NCBI GenBank assembly: GCA_030063045.1
Contig: JAQSEB010000227.1
Span: 1 to 64,000 of the forward strand
DNA length: 64,000 nucleotides
Direction: 5' to 3'
From: Pratylenchus scribneri
Lineage: Eukaryota > Nematoda > Chromadorea > Rhabditida > Pratylenchidae
The notes beneath the pieces are model-generated. The model was not told the DNA's origin. It saw nothing but the letters and a program-made list of their open reading frames with translations, and did not search any database. Shown here in pieces: positions 1 through 10,958 of the stretch. Positions within the stretch are counted from its first letter, which is position 1. Every line of letters begins with the position of its first letter. The translations under genes and the position numbers were made by a program.

Positions 1-92
1 AATGGCATCTGCCTGCACTAATTTCGGTCAAACAATTGGAGAAAGTTGATAGTGGTGCCATAGCGCGTTTTGTGAATGATGGAATCAGTTAG
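1..92 (+). pseudogene. hAT transposase fragment, C-terminal end of the truncated frame
   Basis: The frame reads WHLPALISVKQLEKVDSG and ends ...FVNDGIS followed by TAG at 90-92. It is the last 30 residues of the 229-residue fragment seen whole at 31,819-32,556. The rest of a hAT transposase (remaining catalytic residues and the C-terminal dimerisation region) is absent, so this is a remnant of an internally deleted element. Confidence 0.75.
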
Positions 93-370
93 CGATTTTT
101 ATTTATTAAAGAATAAATATTTATTTAATTTAAAAAATCTGTTCTTTCTGACAATCGAATGAGTTTCACCCCTGCGAACCTCGAAAAATATCTCATTTGT
201 CTTTGTAATTCTAAAAACGATATTTGAAATGATTTTTCAATTGTTTTTGCTCAATTTTATTGAATAAAAGTTAAATTTTATTTACCTATTTTTGTACCTA
301 ATTTCACTTTTTTGTACCTATTTTTGGTACCTATTTTGCCATTTTTATATACCTAACTATCCGCGCCTTA
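1..370 (+). mobile_element. Right end of a non-autonomous hAT transposon (copy A, cut by window start)
   Basis: Identical to the right part of the complete element at 31,547-32,834. It holds the end of a truncated transposase frame (stop TAG at 90-92), an AT-rich stretch, several direct TACCTATTTT-like subterminal motifs (about 283-345) and the right terminal inverted repeat ending CCGCGCCTTA at 370. The following eight bases, GTAATTAG (371-378), are the right half of the target-site duplication. Because the insertion occurs in both copies, it predates the duplication. Confidence 0.85.
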
Positions 371-829
371 GTAATTAGCCACCAGTGGCACTCCAATGTA
401 ATTGGCCACTGGTGGCACTCCAATGTAATTAGCCACCAGTGGCACTCCAATGTAATTAGCCACCAATGGCACTCCAATGTAATTGGCCACTGGTGGCACT
501 CCAATGTAATTGGCCACTGGTGGCAGTCCAATGTAATTAGCCACTAGTGGCACTCCAATGTAATTGGCCACTGGTGGCACTCCAATGTAATTAGCCACCA
601 GTGGCACTCCAATGTAATTAGCCACCAATGGCACTCCAATGTAATTAGCCACTGGTGGCACTCCAATGTAATTAGCCACCAGTGGCACTCCAATGTAATT
701 AGCCACCAATGGCACTCCAATGTAATTAGCCACCAGTGGCACTCCAATGTAATTGGCCACTGGTGGCACTCCAATGAAATTAGCCACCAGTGGCACTCCA
801 ATATAATTGGCCACTGGTGGCATTCCAAA
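371..829. repeat. 27-bp minisatellite, short arm (copy A)
   Basis: About 17 head-to-tail units of 27 bp. Each has a near-palindromic core, GCCACCAGTGGC or GCCACTGGTGGC, followed by ACTCCAAT and a TAATTA/TAATTG spacer. The array starts at the target duplication of the hAT element and ends at about 829, just before unique sequence (AAGTACTCTTGATCC). It is the continuation of the long array that ends on the other side of the hAT insertion. All reading frames through it are repeat artefacts. Confidence 0.95.
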
Positions 830-1581
830 GTACTCTTGATCCAATTCCCCTTTCTATGCTTTATCTTTTTCCCCCTTTCTCCCTTCATTTTCACCAATAG
901 TTTAAACCCATTTATAAGCACCCAAACTTCCTTATTCCTGGCCAGTCCTAATCTCAATCCCAACCCCTTTTGTCCCAGCTTTGTTCCCTAAATGTGTGCC
1001 TATTATATTGAATAAATATTAAAAAGATGTTCGAACTTGGGGAGGGGATCCGCGACTTTCACAACAATATTTTAAGCAATGTTGACGTAGGAAAATAGGG
1101 AATAACCCAAAAAGGAGAACATTTAAAAGAAATGAATGTGCGAAATGGATATGAGGTGAATTCGGGAATATAAAGGTATAGTGCAAAAAGGGTCGCGCAC
1201 ATTTTTTTACAGCTGAAATTTGCTTGCTGAACGGATCGGATGACATCGTCAGCAGCAAATCGGCGCACTTTATTCCCTCTCTGCCCCAAAATCCGTCAAA
1301 TCCCCACAATGACTTTTCCCCTTCCCCCATTCATTTCTCTCATCCATTCTTTGCTCTCCATCCAATTCCCCTCTGTGCATTCATTCAACCACCTGCTGCT
1401 ATTGGACAAACTTTCATCGGCCTCTTGGGGATTGGCTGCAAAAAAAGTTGGAAATGATGATTGGGGTCATTCCTCCAATTCATTCGGCCCAACAACGACC
1501 AAAAAAGTGTGGCCTAGCGAAGTGAAACGTCAGCAAAAAGGGCCAAATTTGTTGCCAAATTCGGAATATTGGCCAAGGAAA
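830..1581. other. Unique 5' flank of the dnj-27-like gene
   Basis: 752 bp between the minisatellite and the first ATG of the DNJ-27-like gene. It has pyrimidine-rich stretches (about 845-900 and 1,310-1,390) and no frame with recognisable domains or exon-like borders. It presumably carries the promoter and 5' UTR, but I see no convincing TATA box or trans-splice acceptor. Confidence 0.4.
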
Positions 1582-4500
1582 ATGTTAATTCACATTTTGT
1601 TTTGCCTCCTCCTTCTTTGCCTTTCGTCAAACTGTGCCGAAGATCAAACATTTTATGAACTACTTGGCGTTTCCCAGGATGCGGATTTGTTGTCAATTCG
1701 AAAGGCATTCAAGCGGTTAGCCATCCAAAAACATCCGGACAAAAATCCAGTGGGAAAAAATTGACACTTTGGTATTTAAAGTATAAATTTCAAAGGATGA
1801 CCCAAATGCGCATTCTAATTTTGTTCGCATAAATCGAGCTTATGAAGTGCTCAAAGATGAGGAACTACGCCGAAAATATGACCAATTTGGGGAGAAGGGT
1901 TTGGAGGAGGGCGCCGGTGCCGGCGGCGAACAATATCAGAGTTGGCAATTCTACAGGGACAATTTTGGTTGGTCGGGCGAATTTGAATTTGATTGGAAAT
2001 TTGAGGACAAAATGGATTAGAAATCCATTTAGAATATTTTATCAATAGTCAGAAATTAATATGTGGAGGATATTGACATTTTGGGCACATTTTTATGTGG
2101 CTCCAAAACTTGTTGGAGCCAAAGGGATATTTTGGAAATTATTTTGGATTTGAATTGCAGGAATCTATGATGAAAATCCCGAGGTGACCACATTGAGTAG
2201 AGCCGATTTCCAAGAGGAAGTTTTTCAGTCTGGCGAGGTCTGCTCCCTCATTTTTGTCCATTTTTATCCTAAATGGCTCTTCACAGATTTGGTTTGTCAA
2301 TTTCTATTCCGCCTATTGTTCTCATTGCCATCTGCTGGCCCCGGTTTGGAGGGAATTGGCCAAACAAATGCCGGAGGGTGTTGTCAGAATTGGGGCTGTA
2401 AATTGTGCCGAAGACCCGCATTTATGCCAAAGTCAAAGGGTCACTGGATATCCTTCATTGGTGCTCTATCCAAAGATGGAATTTTACAAAGGTGAATGCG
2501 CATAAATGAATGGTCAAAAAGACCTATCGAATTTTGGACATTGGGAAGAATTTATTTTTGGAATTTATTCAATTTTATTCAAAAAGGTCCGCGCGATCAG
2601 GCATCATTGCTTGCATTTATCCTCTCCCGACATCCGGCACAAATTCTTCGCCCATTGGTTGGCAGCCAATTGCCTCCCAATGGCCAAAAACCCATATTGT
2701 ATGAATTGTGCTCCAGCGAAGATTGTTTATCGGAGGAAGAACGGTTAATATCAAAAGGGACTTGAAATAGTGGCCAGGTTTTGGCCTTTGGATATTTGTT
2801 TAAAAAGAAAAAATTCCAAGACAATTTCAGTTGAAAAAAATTTAGTATTCCTCGTTCTTAAATTTCTTAAATATTTTTTGCTGATTTTTTTGCACACAAA
2901 ATTTTTCAGGAAAAAGATTGCGGCAATTGCCTCTCAACTGGGAATGGCCTTTGCCGTTTTGGATTGCGCAGAAGGAAAGAATGGACGTGAATGGTGCGAA
3001 AAAATGTTTGATGGCCACCACGATGGCCTCTTCTTTATGGCCAAAAATGGGGAGGGGACAAAGGTGAATGAAAGGGAAAATTATGGGACACTTTTCTATT
3101 TTGCCATCAGAGAATTAAATAATTTTGGATTTGAAAATTTAAAGAAAGTCCAAAAAAAATGAGGGAGGATATTTAAAAGAAATAGCTTTTTGGATGGGAT
3201 TTCTAAAAATTGAAATTTAAAATTGCCTCTAGCGCTAATCAGACAAAAAAATGCAGGAATTGCTTTTCGCGGATTTGATTGATCTACGCACCCAATTGCT
3301 GGCCGAATTGCCAACCCTGGTCGAGTTGGATGCCGCCGATATGGATTGGCTTTTGCAAAGGCCACCCAGCGAGGATGAGGCCACCACATTGGCCATTCTA
3401 TTCCCGGACCAAACCCAAATGGATGGGACGGAATGGCGCCGTTTTGGTCTACTTTTCCCCAATTTGGAGATTCGAGCGGTTCCATGCCATCGAGTGGCCC
3501 AACAATGCGCCCAAATGCATGCGGGTCAAATGCCAAGGCCCGCATTGTTTCGACCAAAACAAGGCGGATTCGACATGGACTATGGTGTGGCTTTATAAGG
3601 GAAATGTGGGGAGAGGCATTAGGTATATTATGGACCTAATCATCAGCATTTGATTGAACCCAAAAGCACTCGTAAATATTATAATCGGAAATATTGGGGA
3701 ATATGCATCATTTTAAAGTGTTATCAATTTTGATAGGAATAGGTAGGTAAGGTAGTAAAATAGATGGAATGAATTGATGGGAAACCCCGCCAATGTACCA
3801 GAATGAATTGGCTTACAAATTGAAGGAAAAAATGATAACATTGGGGATGAGCAGAGAAAGTGTTAATTGAACATAAATGGACAATAAAATGTTGTATAAT
3901 TACTAGATTAAAGACTTGATTAGCCCATAGGGGAAGTTTTGCTGCTTTCGTTTACAAAAATTCACTCAATTCTTGGCTCTCAAACTTAAGAATCTTGGAC
4001 ATTAGCCTATATGGCTATTAGCTTAAAAATGGAAAATTATAGTTGAAATGAAATATATTTTCTAAAAAATATTTAGGGAATACACCCGAAATGGACGTTC
4101 GTCGAGTGGCCAAATTTGTCCGTCGCAGTTTGGATTCATCGGTGATTGTGCTGAATCCGGATAAATATTGGGTAAGTTCAGTTCAAAATTCTGAATCCAT
4201 TGAATTGTCCAAAGGAGGCACGTCAATCCGAAGATGTCAATCAAATTTGGCTGATTGACTTTTTCGCTCCATGGTGTCCGCCTTGTCTTCGATTGCTGAA
4301 TGAATTGCGCAAATTGCCTTCAAAAATTGCGGTTGGAAATGGCGAAAAGCAATTGCATATTGGCACAATGAATTGTGAAGCACATCCGACCATTTGCCAA
4401 GAGGAAGGAGTGAACAGGCAAGAATGAGGCAATAAATGCCAAAATCGCTATCAATTTTTGGCATTTCCTCACAAAAGGGGAATTCTGAATGATTCAAAAA

Positions 4501-6236
4501 GCGAACAATTAAAATTCAGAAATCCACTCAAATCTAATCCATTCCATTTTTTGTGCAGTTATCCCAGAACAGTTTTGGTCTTTGCCAATGAAAATGGCAT
4601 AAATTCCGCGCACAAATTGGTCGGATTCCATTCGGCCGATGATTTGCTCGAATTCATTGATGATGCATTGTCCCCATCGGTCCAACATTTGGATGAATCC
4701 AATTTTGATTCAATTGTTCATGGACGAAGTGCTGGTCAACTTTTCTTTGTAGACTTTTTCGCCCCTTGGTGTGGACCATGTCAACAGGTAGTGGCGGGGG
4801 ATTGGGCCAAATTATTTGAATATCCTTCCTTCCATTTTTTGAATTATTAAACTGGGATTAAAGTAAAAAGAATGATTTTGAGTTAAGTTCAAGAAAAAAA
4901 ATGTTGGATTTTTGAAAAGAAATAGAATAAATTTATCGGTATTCCTCTCGTCCCCAGTCAGCAATGTTTGTCCAAATATACAAAAGCAAAAGTACATTTT
5001 GGAAGCTAATCTAATCCAAAATTGCCTTATCCTGCCTAAATAAATAAGTAAAATAAAATAAATCCAGAACTATAAATGGCTGGGTGAAACATTTCAATGA
5101 ATTGAATTTAGTTGGCCCCCGAATTTCGTCGCCTCGCCCGTCAATGGGCCAAGGCAAATCCCAAGACTTCACTCACTTTTGGTTCTGTCGATTGTGAACA
5201 AAACGGGGAATTGTGCCGCGCAGAGGGCATTCGCTCCTATCCCTCATTGCGACTTTATCGCCATGATGCCGGCCAATTGATGGCACCGGCTGATTATCCC
5301 CAAAATTGGTGGCGAAATGCTCAAACGATGGCCCATTGGTTGGGGGAAATGATGCCTTCAATGGTGCAAAAATTGGCCGGCGATTTTGCAACAACCGTAC
5401 TCGACTCCACCAAACCATTTTTAGTGGATTTCTACGGTAATGCTGATTCCGATTAAATTTTTTTTATAATTAATATTAATTCTTAATCTAGGGTTAAAGT
5501 TGTTTGGGGCGAGGGCTGCTAATAAGGCTATAGGCTTTCGCTCCGAGCCTTTGCCGGAGACCTAATAAGCCTCCTCGGTGGCCCAGTGAATGGGATAGGG
5601 ATTAGATGAGAATCAACTTTAAATTATTCTTTATTAATTTATGCTGAAGTGTGATAATAAAGTGAAGGGAAAAAAGAAAAAAAGAGAGGAAAAGAGGTGG
5701 ATTTAAAAGGCAGATTAGGGCAATATTTGATTGATTGGGTGACGGTGACGGGGATTAGGCAAAAAGTGGGGGTACAGTAAGATGAATAGGAAAAGCCCTT
5801 TTAGGTATTATTGGCATTCTTTATTATTAATATATTGTCAATGAAATGAAATTGAGGCCATTTAACATTGCTTGGCAATTTTCAGCCCCGTGGTGTTCTC
5901 ATTGTGTCCAATTTGCGCCCACATTTGAGCGTGTGGCTCAGGTGAGAATATTCCTACTAATTTGATGATAATTTCCCCTCATTGAAGTTGCTGGATGGCC
6001 AAGTCCAATTGGGCAAAGTGGACTGTGAACGTTTTGGATGGATTTGCCAATCGGCTGGCGTCAACGCATTCCCCTCCATTTTCCTCTATTTTGGAGCCGA
6101 CCAACGCGGTCAACGCCAATCATCCCAAGGAATGGCCGTAGCCCATGGGCAAGATGCGGACAAAATTGCGGACCGCGTACGTCAATTGCTGGCCCATCAT
6201 CAGCAACGGAGAATGGACCAAAGGGATGAGCTTTGA
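1582..6236 (+). CDS. dnj-27: DNAJC10/ERdj5-like ER co-chaperone and disulfide reductase (copy A)
   Basis: Thirteen exons (1582-1749, 1796-1967, 2161-2237, 2287-2491, 2587-2743, 2910-3063, 3257-3584, 4077-4171, 4215-4417, 4559-4787, 5112-5436, 5886-5941, 5988-6236) give 2,418 nt, 805 aa, close to human ERdj5. Residues 1-19 are a signal peptide. A J domain follows with HPD at 51-53. Active thioredoxin sites are CSHC (150-153), CPPC (473-476), CGPC (591-594) and CSHC (708-711). The segment at about 208-450 lacks a CXXC and matches the inactive thioredoxin folds of the family. The protein ends RDEL, an ER-retrieval signal. The known family role is to reduce disulfides of misfolded ER proteins together with BiP for degradation. 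Intron 9 is GC-AG (GCAAGA at 4418). The exon 7 donor at 3585 was chosen because it joins ...DMDYG to NTPEMDVRRVAKF in frame. The downstream neighbour is convergent. Confidence 0.92.
5485..5625. repeat. GC-rich structured insert in dnj-27 intron 11
   Basis: Inside the AT-rich 449-bp intron, a GC-rich stretch (about 5,505-5,595) contains short hairpins: AGGCT...AGCCT around TTCGCTCCG, and CTCCG...CGGAG. It is bracketed by a 9-bp inverted pair, TTAAAGTTG (5494-5502) and CAACTTTAA (5614-5622). This resembles a degenerate MITE or SINE, but no target duplication is clear. Confidence 0.3.
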
Positions 6237-6745
6237 ATTTTAGGAAATAGATTCGCGCATTCAAAACGGGTCAACAATTTTGGTGGCACATAAATATTAA
6301 TCATATTTATTATATTTTTTTATTGTGAATTTAAGTATCCTATTGGTGTTGTTTTACGCTCAAAATTTCCTTCACTCTAATCGACAAAATTGATAGATTC
6401 CAAATCAAATTTTTGGAGCCAATATACATGGAATAAGCCAGCCGCTGGATTCTTATTTTTTTTACGGAACTAAAATTCAATTCGAGAATATTTTGAGGGC
6501 AATTTATTTGTATTGTGCAGCCTTTTTATCTTGTGCCTTTTTTTCTTCATATTTTTCACTTCAATTAAAAATAAAAATTATTTATTTAAACAATTTGGGC
6601 CCATTTTATAAAAATTTAGGTATAATATGCAGGACATTGTATTTATAAAGAATTGAGCGATCAAAAAATGGGGAAAATATTTGGAAACAATTCCCGTTCA
6701 TTTGAATGTGCCGCCGGTGGAACCTTTGGGAAAAGAAAAATTTAT
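6237..6745. other. Intergenic region between two convergent genes (copy A)
   Basis: About 509 bp between the stop of the DNJ-27-like gene and the stop of the CCP gene, whose 3' ends face each other. It is AT-rich, with no coding-like frame and no repeat structure that I can support. It should carry both 3' UTRs. Confidence 0.45.
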
Positions 6746-9700
6746 TTAGGAAATAAGCCTATAAAATAAACTGGTTGTAGGGAGGCAAGGATCAAATTGA
6801 AGTTGGGACCAGCCGGAGTATTGGCAAATGGCCGATCGGCTTACCTGAAAATAATATGAATATTATAAAATTTTCCCCTGACCATTCGCTTACTGTACTG
6901 CCATCGGCAAATTGCGTATTTTCGGCACAAACCAACGTAGCTGTGGATCCAACGGGAAAAGGAGCCCGATAGCCGACTGGGGAATACACAAATTGGCCAT
7001 TTTTGGGCGATGGCATTTCAAAGCATTGTGCTGGAAAAAGTTAATGAAATGTCAATCAAATTGCCCAAAATCCAAGTGAACCAACCATTTCCCACAATTC
7101 CATTGGCATTCGTCACCATTGTCCCATTCGTGCTTAATGAAGTCGATTTTACGGTAGTGGATGATTGAGTGGGCAATGATGAGGAAAATGTGGATGAGGA
7201 GGAACTGCTCGGATTGAAATTGGCCTGCGTGCATTGACCCAAAACGTTGGGAGTGAATGCGCCATTCTGACAAATTGCTGAATTCTGTCCATTTGGAACG
7301 AATCTGAACAAATTAATTTCAATTGATTCATTCATCAATGCAATTTACCCATTATTGCAAAGAATTGAGGCCACCGTGTTAGGTGGGAATGGGCCAACCA
7401 TTTGGCCATTGGAATATTGCAGGCGGCCATTCAACGGAGGCAACAAACCGAAGAAACATTGTTGTTGGCCTTGGCCCGCAATGGTGGTACTGCTACTTTG
7501 ACTGCCAAAAGTGTAATTAGAATTGTTTTATTAATTAAAAAAACCAGGAAATATTTAAAATTACCTGTATATAATCTTTAAATTCCCCAATCCCCATTCT
7601 TTAATAACCACTCATTCATTGATTTTGAGGATCCAGAGCCAAAGCTCCTGGCAGCTGGCAGGGTAAACTTAAATTTTTATTGCATCTTCTTATTAGTTCG
7701 TTAAATTTAAAGCTCTACAAAACTCACTCCAATTTGTTAAAAAAATGTCCAGAAATTAAGGAACCAGACTCTCAATTTTTTTAGGAGAACTTTTTTTCTA
7801 CCATATTCCTCTTTTTTGTCCAATGACACACCTCCCTATCAAATATCAATCATATTTTGCCCCAAGCCTCTTTGTTAAACCCACTCATTTCTACCAAAAT
7901 TTTCACTTTTGCGACGTTCTTTTATCAATTTTTCCCGCACAACAGATAAATAATAATTTAAAGGTTCTTTCCCTCAGTCAAATTCCATTTTTCAGACCAC
8001 TGGAAGCAAGGCTCAGGGCGAGAGTTAGGCCCAATCTCGCCCCTAACGTTTTTAGTCAAAGCTAAGGACTAATAAATTGTTTTAGCAAGTGAAAATGAAT
8101 TTATTTTGACTAATATATCCATGAAATTAATCGAATAAAAATATTTAATTTTATGATTGATTAGCCTAAAAACTTACCCAAATTGTTGAAATGGGGAAAA
8201 TGTACTGCTGGTGCCACCAATTCCCCCAAATATTTGATTGTTGGCGGCCAAACATGAGCCAAGTTGTGGAGGTTGCCATTGGCCAGAAATGCATGTTGCC
8301 GTCGTTGCCCCTCCACTTGGCTGCTGTCCATTCAAGCATTGAGCCTGTGCAACTGTGCCCTGGGGGAATGGCCCAAATTGGCTGATTTGGGTGTTGCCAA
8401 GCAAATTTGTGGTGGCCGTTGTGCTCAACGATGTGAGGCCTCCTCCACCCGTGTTCGTATAGGCAACATTGCCTTCAATAGTGATATTGGTCATTTATCA
8501 TTGTTTTAATAATGAGAAAATTGTTCGCAAATAATTTCATTTTTGGGTGTCAATACAATTTTTGTGATGCCATAATTTGTTTATTTTTGCCTCAAAAATT
8601 ACCAAAAATATTTATAAACATTTTAATATTTTGGTATGAATTAAATTAATTAATTTATTTTATTCCCCTCAAATAATTCACCTCCAATAATAGCCAGTCC
8701 CATTAGACATTGTCCAGTGCCAGTGCCGGTGCCCAATCCCGTCAGTCCATTGTTATTCAATGTTTGTCCAAATGTGCCAGTGCCTCCAACACATCCGGTT
8801 AATGTGGGAGGCACCCATTGGCCATTTTGGCATGTTGATGAGATTTGGCCACTGGGAACGGAGCCGGGTTGTTGGCAAAGCACAGTGGCAGTTGTGCCTT
8901 AAAATTGGGTACCAAAATTTAAAAAACAGTTGAAAAAATTATAAGAAAAATTTTTAGCCAACAAAATTAGAATTAAATTCATTAATTAATTTGAAGATGA
9001 TTGGACCTGGAGGGTATGGACCAGTGTTGCCCAGCGTGTTGCCAAACACTGAATTTTGCGTTGTTGGCGCCAGTGTATTTTGGTTAAATTGATTTGAATA
9101 TTGAAGGGTGGCGCCAATGGGTGGCAAAAGTCCAACAAAGCAATATTGATTGGTATTGCCAAAAATGTTGCCAGTGCCAATTGTGCTCCCAGTTGGTTGG
9201 CCAAAAGTGCCAAAATTGGTGCCGGCTGTCGAGCATTGACCGAAAGGGGGCGTCCAAATGCCATTGTTGCAAGTGGACGGGAATGATTGTTGTTGCCCAG
9301 TGGTGGAGGTGGGGATAGCACCTTTAGGGGAAAATAACTTTAAATTAGCCATTAAAAACGGAATCTCACCATTCAAGCATGTCAATGTGGCGGTGGTGCC
9401 CGGCGGATAGATGCCATTTTGGGGCAATTGCTGGTATTGAATTTGGCCATTTGCGGGAGAAATTGTTGGGAAACAGCCGCCAATGGTGGTCGCCGATGTG
9501 GTGCCGAATCCAGTGTTGATTCCACCCAAAGTGTTGCCGGTGCCAAACAAATTTGTGCCAGATTGGCATTGACCCAATTGGGGTGGTTGCCATTGGCCCT
9601 GCTGGCAAGTGGACTGAAAAGGGGAGAAATTTATTAAATTGATTTTTCCCAAAAAATTCAAATTTGCCTGAACGCTTCCAATGGCAGTACTGCCCGGATT

Positions 9701-10350
9701 GCAAATTAATTGAACAATTGTTCCGGTTGGATAGAAGCCAATTTGGTTTTGCTGTTGTAAATATTGCAATTGGCCATTCAGCGGGGGCATTTGGGCCAAA
9801 CATTGTTGGCCTTGGCCAAATGGAAGTGTGGTTGTGCCAATACCGCCGAATGGATTCCCAATGCCAGTGGTGCCACCCAACAATGTGGACGATTGACAAG
9901 TGCCTGGAGAATTAACAAATTAAAGGTAATTTTATTTTAATTTATAACTTACCTAATGGTGGATTCCAAATAGAATTTGAGCAGGTGCTGGATGATGCTC
10001 CTCCCTGTGGAACGAATCCCATATTGCAGGTCAACACGGCTGTTGTGCCCGAAGCGACTGTGCCAATGGATGCGGCGTTCAATGTGATTGGCAAATAGCT
10101 GACTTGGCCATTTGCCACAATTTGCTGTTGACAATTCCCGCCTAACTAAATAAATGGGGGTAAATGAATTGAATAAAAGTGGAAAGGAAATGACGAATGA
10201 ATTGGATTCATGGCAATAACTTACCTGTCTTCTGATTCTTCGTCCTTCCAATTTGTCCTCTCCCAATTGATGGACATTGTTGAATAATGCTCCAGGGAGA
10301 AATAAAAGGAGAAGGAAAAATTGGAGAAGGAGAATTATTAATTTCAGCAT
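6746..10350 (-). CDS. Secreted multi-CCP (sushi) domain protein (copy A)
   Basis: Eleven exons, in transcript order: 10350-10225, 10145-9953, 9903-9668, 9613-9370, 9321-9007, 8897-8682, 8472-8178, 7501-7349, 7303-7086, 7030-6894, 6844-6746. They total 2,232 nt, 743 aa. The N-terminus is a leucine-rich signal peptide (about 1-23), followed by a basic RRIRRQ that could be a proprotein cleavage site. Seven modules follow, each with the four-cysteine CCP pattern: C near a P-x-NG-x-x-Y motif, GTTATLTC-like, a C before NG-x-W-x-PP, and a final G-x-C. The modules are joined by linkers rich in G, T, N, S and Q. CCP modules mediate extracellular protein binding, so an extracellular matrix, cuticle or adhesion role is inference. 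Intron 3 uses a GC donor (CAG|GCAAAT). I do not recognise a named orthologue. Confidence 0.85.
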
Positions 10351-10958
10351 TTTTAAGAAAAGAGCTAAATGCTTTAAAAAATAAATGAATTAAAAAATAA
10401 TAATCCAATTAAAAGGGAGAAATGTCTGGGATTTGGCCAAATTTTTGAGTGGAAAAACCTCTAAATAAACTTGTTTTAAATGAATTCATTCCATTTTGCG
10501 TGAATTTTCAAGTAAAAATGAGAAAAATGCCATCAAAAATTGTAGATAAATGGACAATATTACACCTGTTGGCAGTCTGCGAAATTCCTCCTTTTTTTTG
10601 TGGGGATTGGCCATAAATTTTGTTCAAGAATGTGCAAAAATGTGTGACAACAATGACAATTTGGAGGAGTATTTGAGGGGAAACTATGGCAACTGTGCCA
10701 AAGAATGTTTTTGTTAGGTTGAGAGCCGCTCAAAAAACATACAAATATAATCTGACTTTTTGCCTTTTTTAGAATGACCAATGGGCGAGGGATGGGGGTG
10801 GGAGTTCATAAAAGTTGTTTGGTTATTGGCCTTCAAATGATGGCCAAAAAACAAATTTCCCCTTCAAAAATTAACTGATAGGTCAACTCGCAACGTGTTG
10901 TGTTCATTTGTCAAAAATTGGAAGTGCATTGAAAAAGAAATTGGAAAAAGAATTTAAT
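10351..10958. other. Upstream region of the CCP gene (copy A)
   Basis: 608 bp upstream of the minus-strand CCP start and of a weak plus-strand candidate start at 10,959, so possibly a divergent promoter. A plausible trans-splice or intron acceptor (GCATTTAG on the minus strand) lies about 14 bp before the CCP ATG. I see no other supportable element. Confidence 0.3.

Noticed and set aside
1019..1330. Overlapping minus-strand frames of 76-103 codons upstream of dnj-27
   Set aside because: No domain similarity, and they overlap the presumed promoter and each other. Their repetition in copy B only reflects the duplication.
1240..1764. A longer N-terminus for the DNJ-27-like protein starting at 1,240
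   Set aside because: It would bury the clear signal peptide (MLIHILFCLLLLCL) about 115 residues inside the protein and adds a low-complexity segment with no family similarity. The ATG at 1,582 fits an ER-resident protein.
3585..3598. Exon 7 of dnj-27 running to the in-frame stop at 3,596-3,598, implying a truncated protein
   Set aside because: A GTGTGG donor at 3,585 joins in phase to exon 8 at 4,077 and restores the thioredoxin-domain end and a total length divisible by three.
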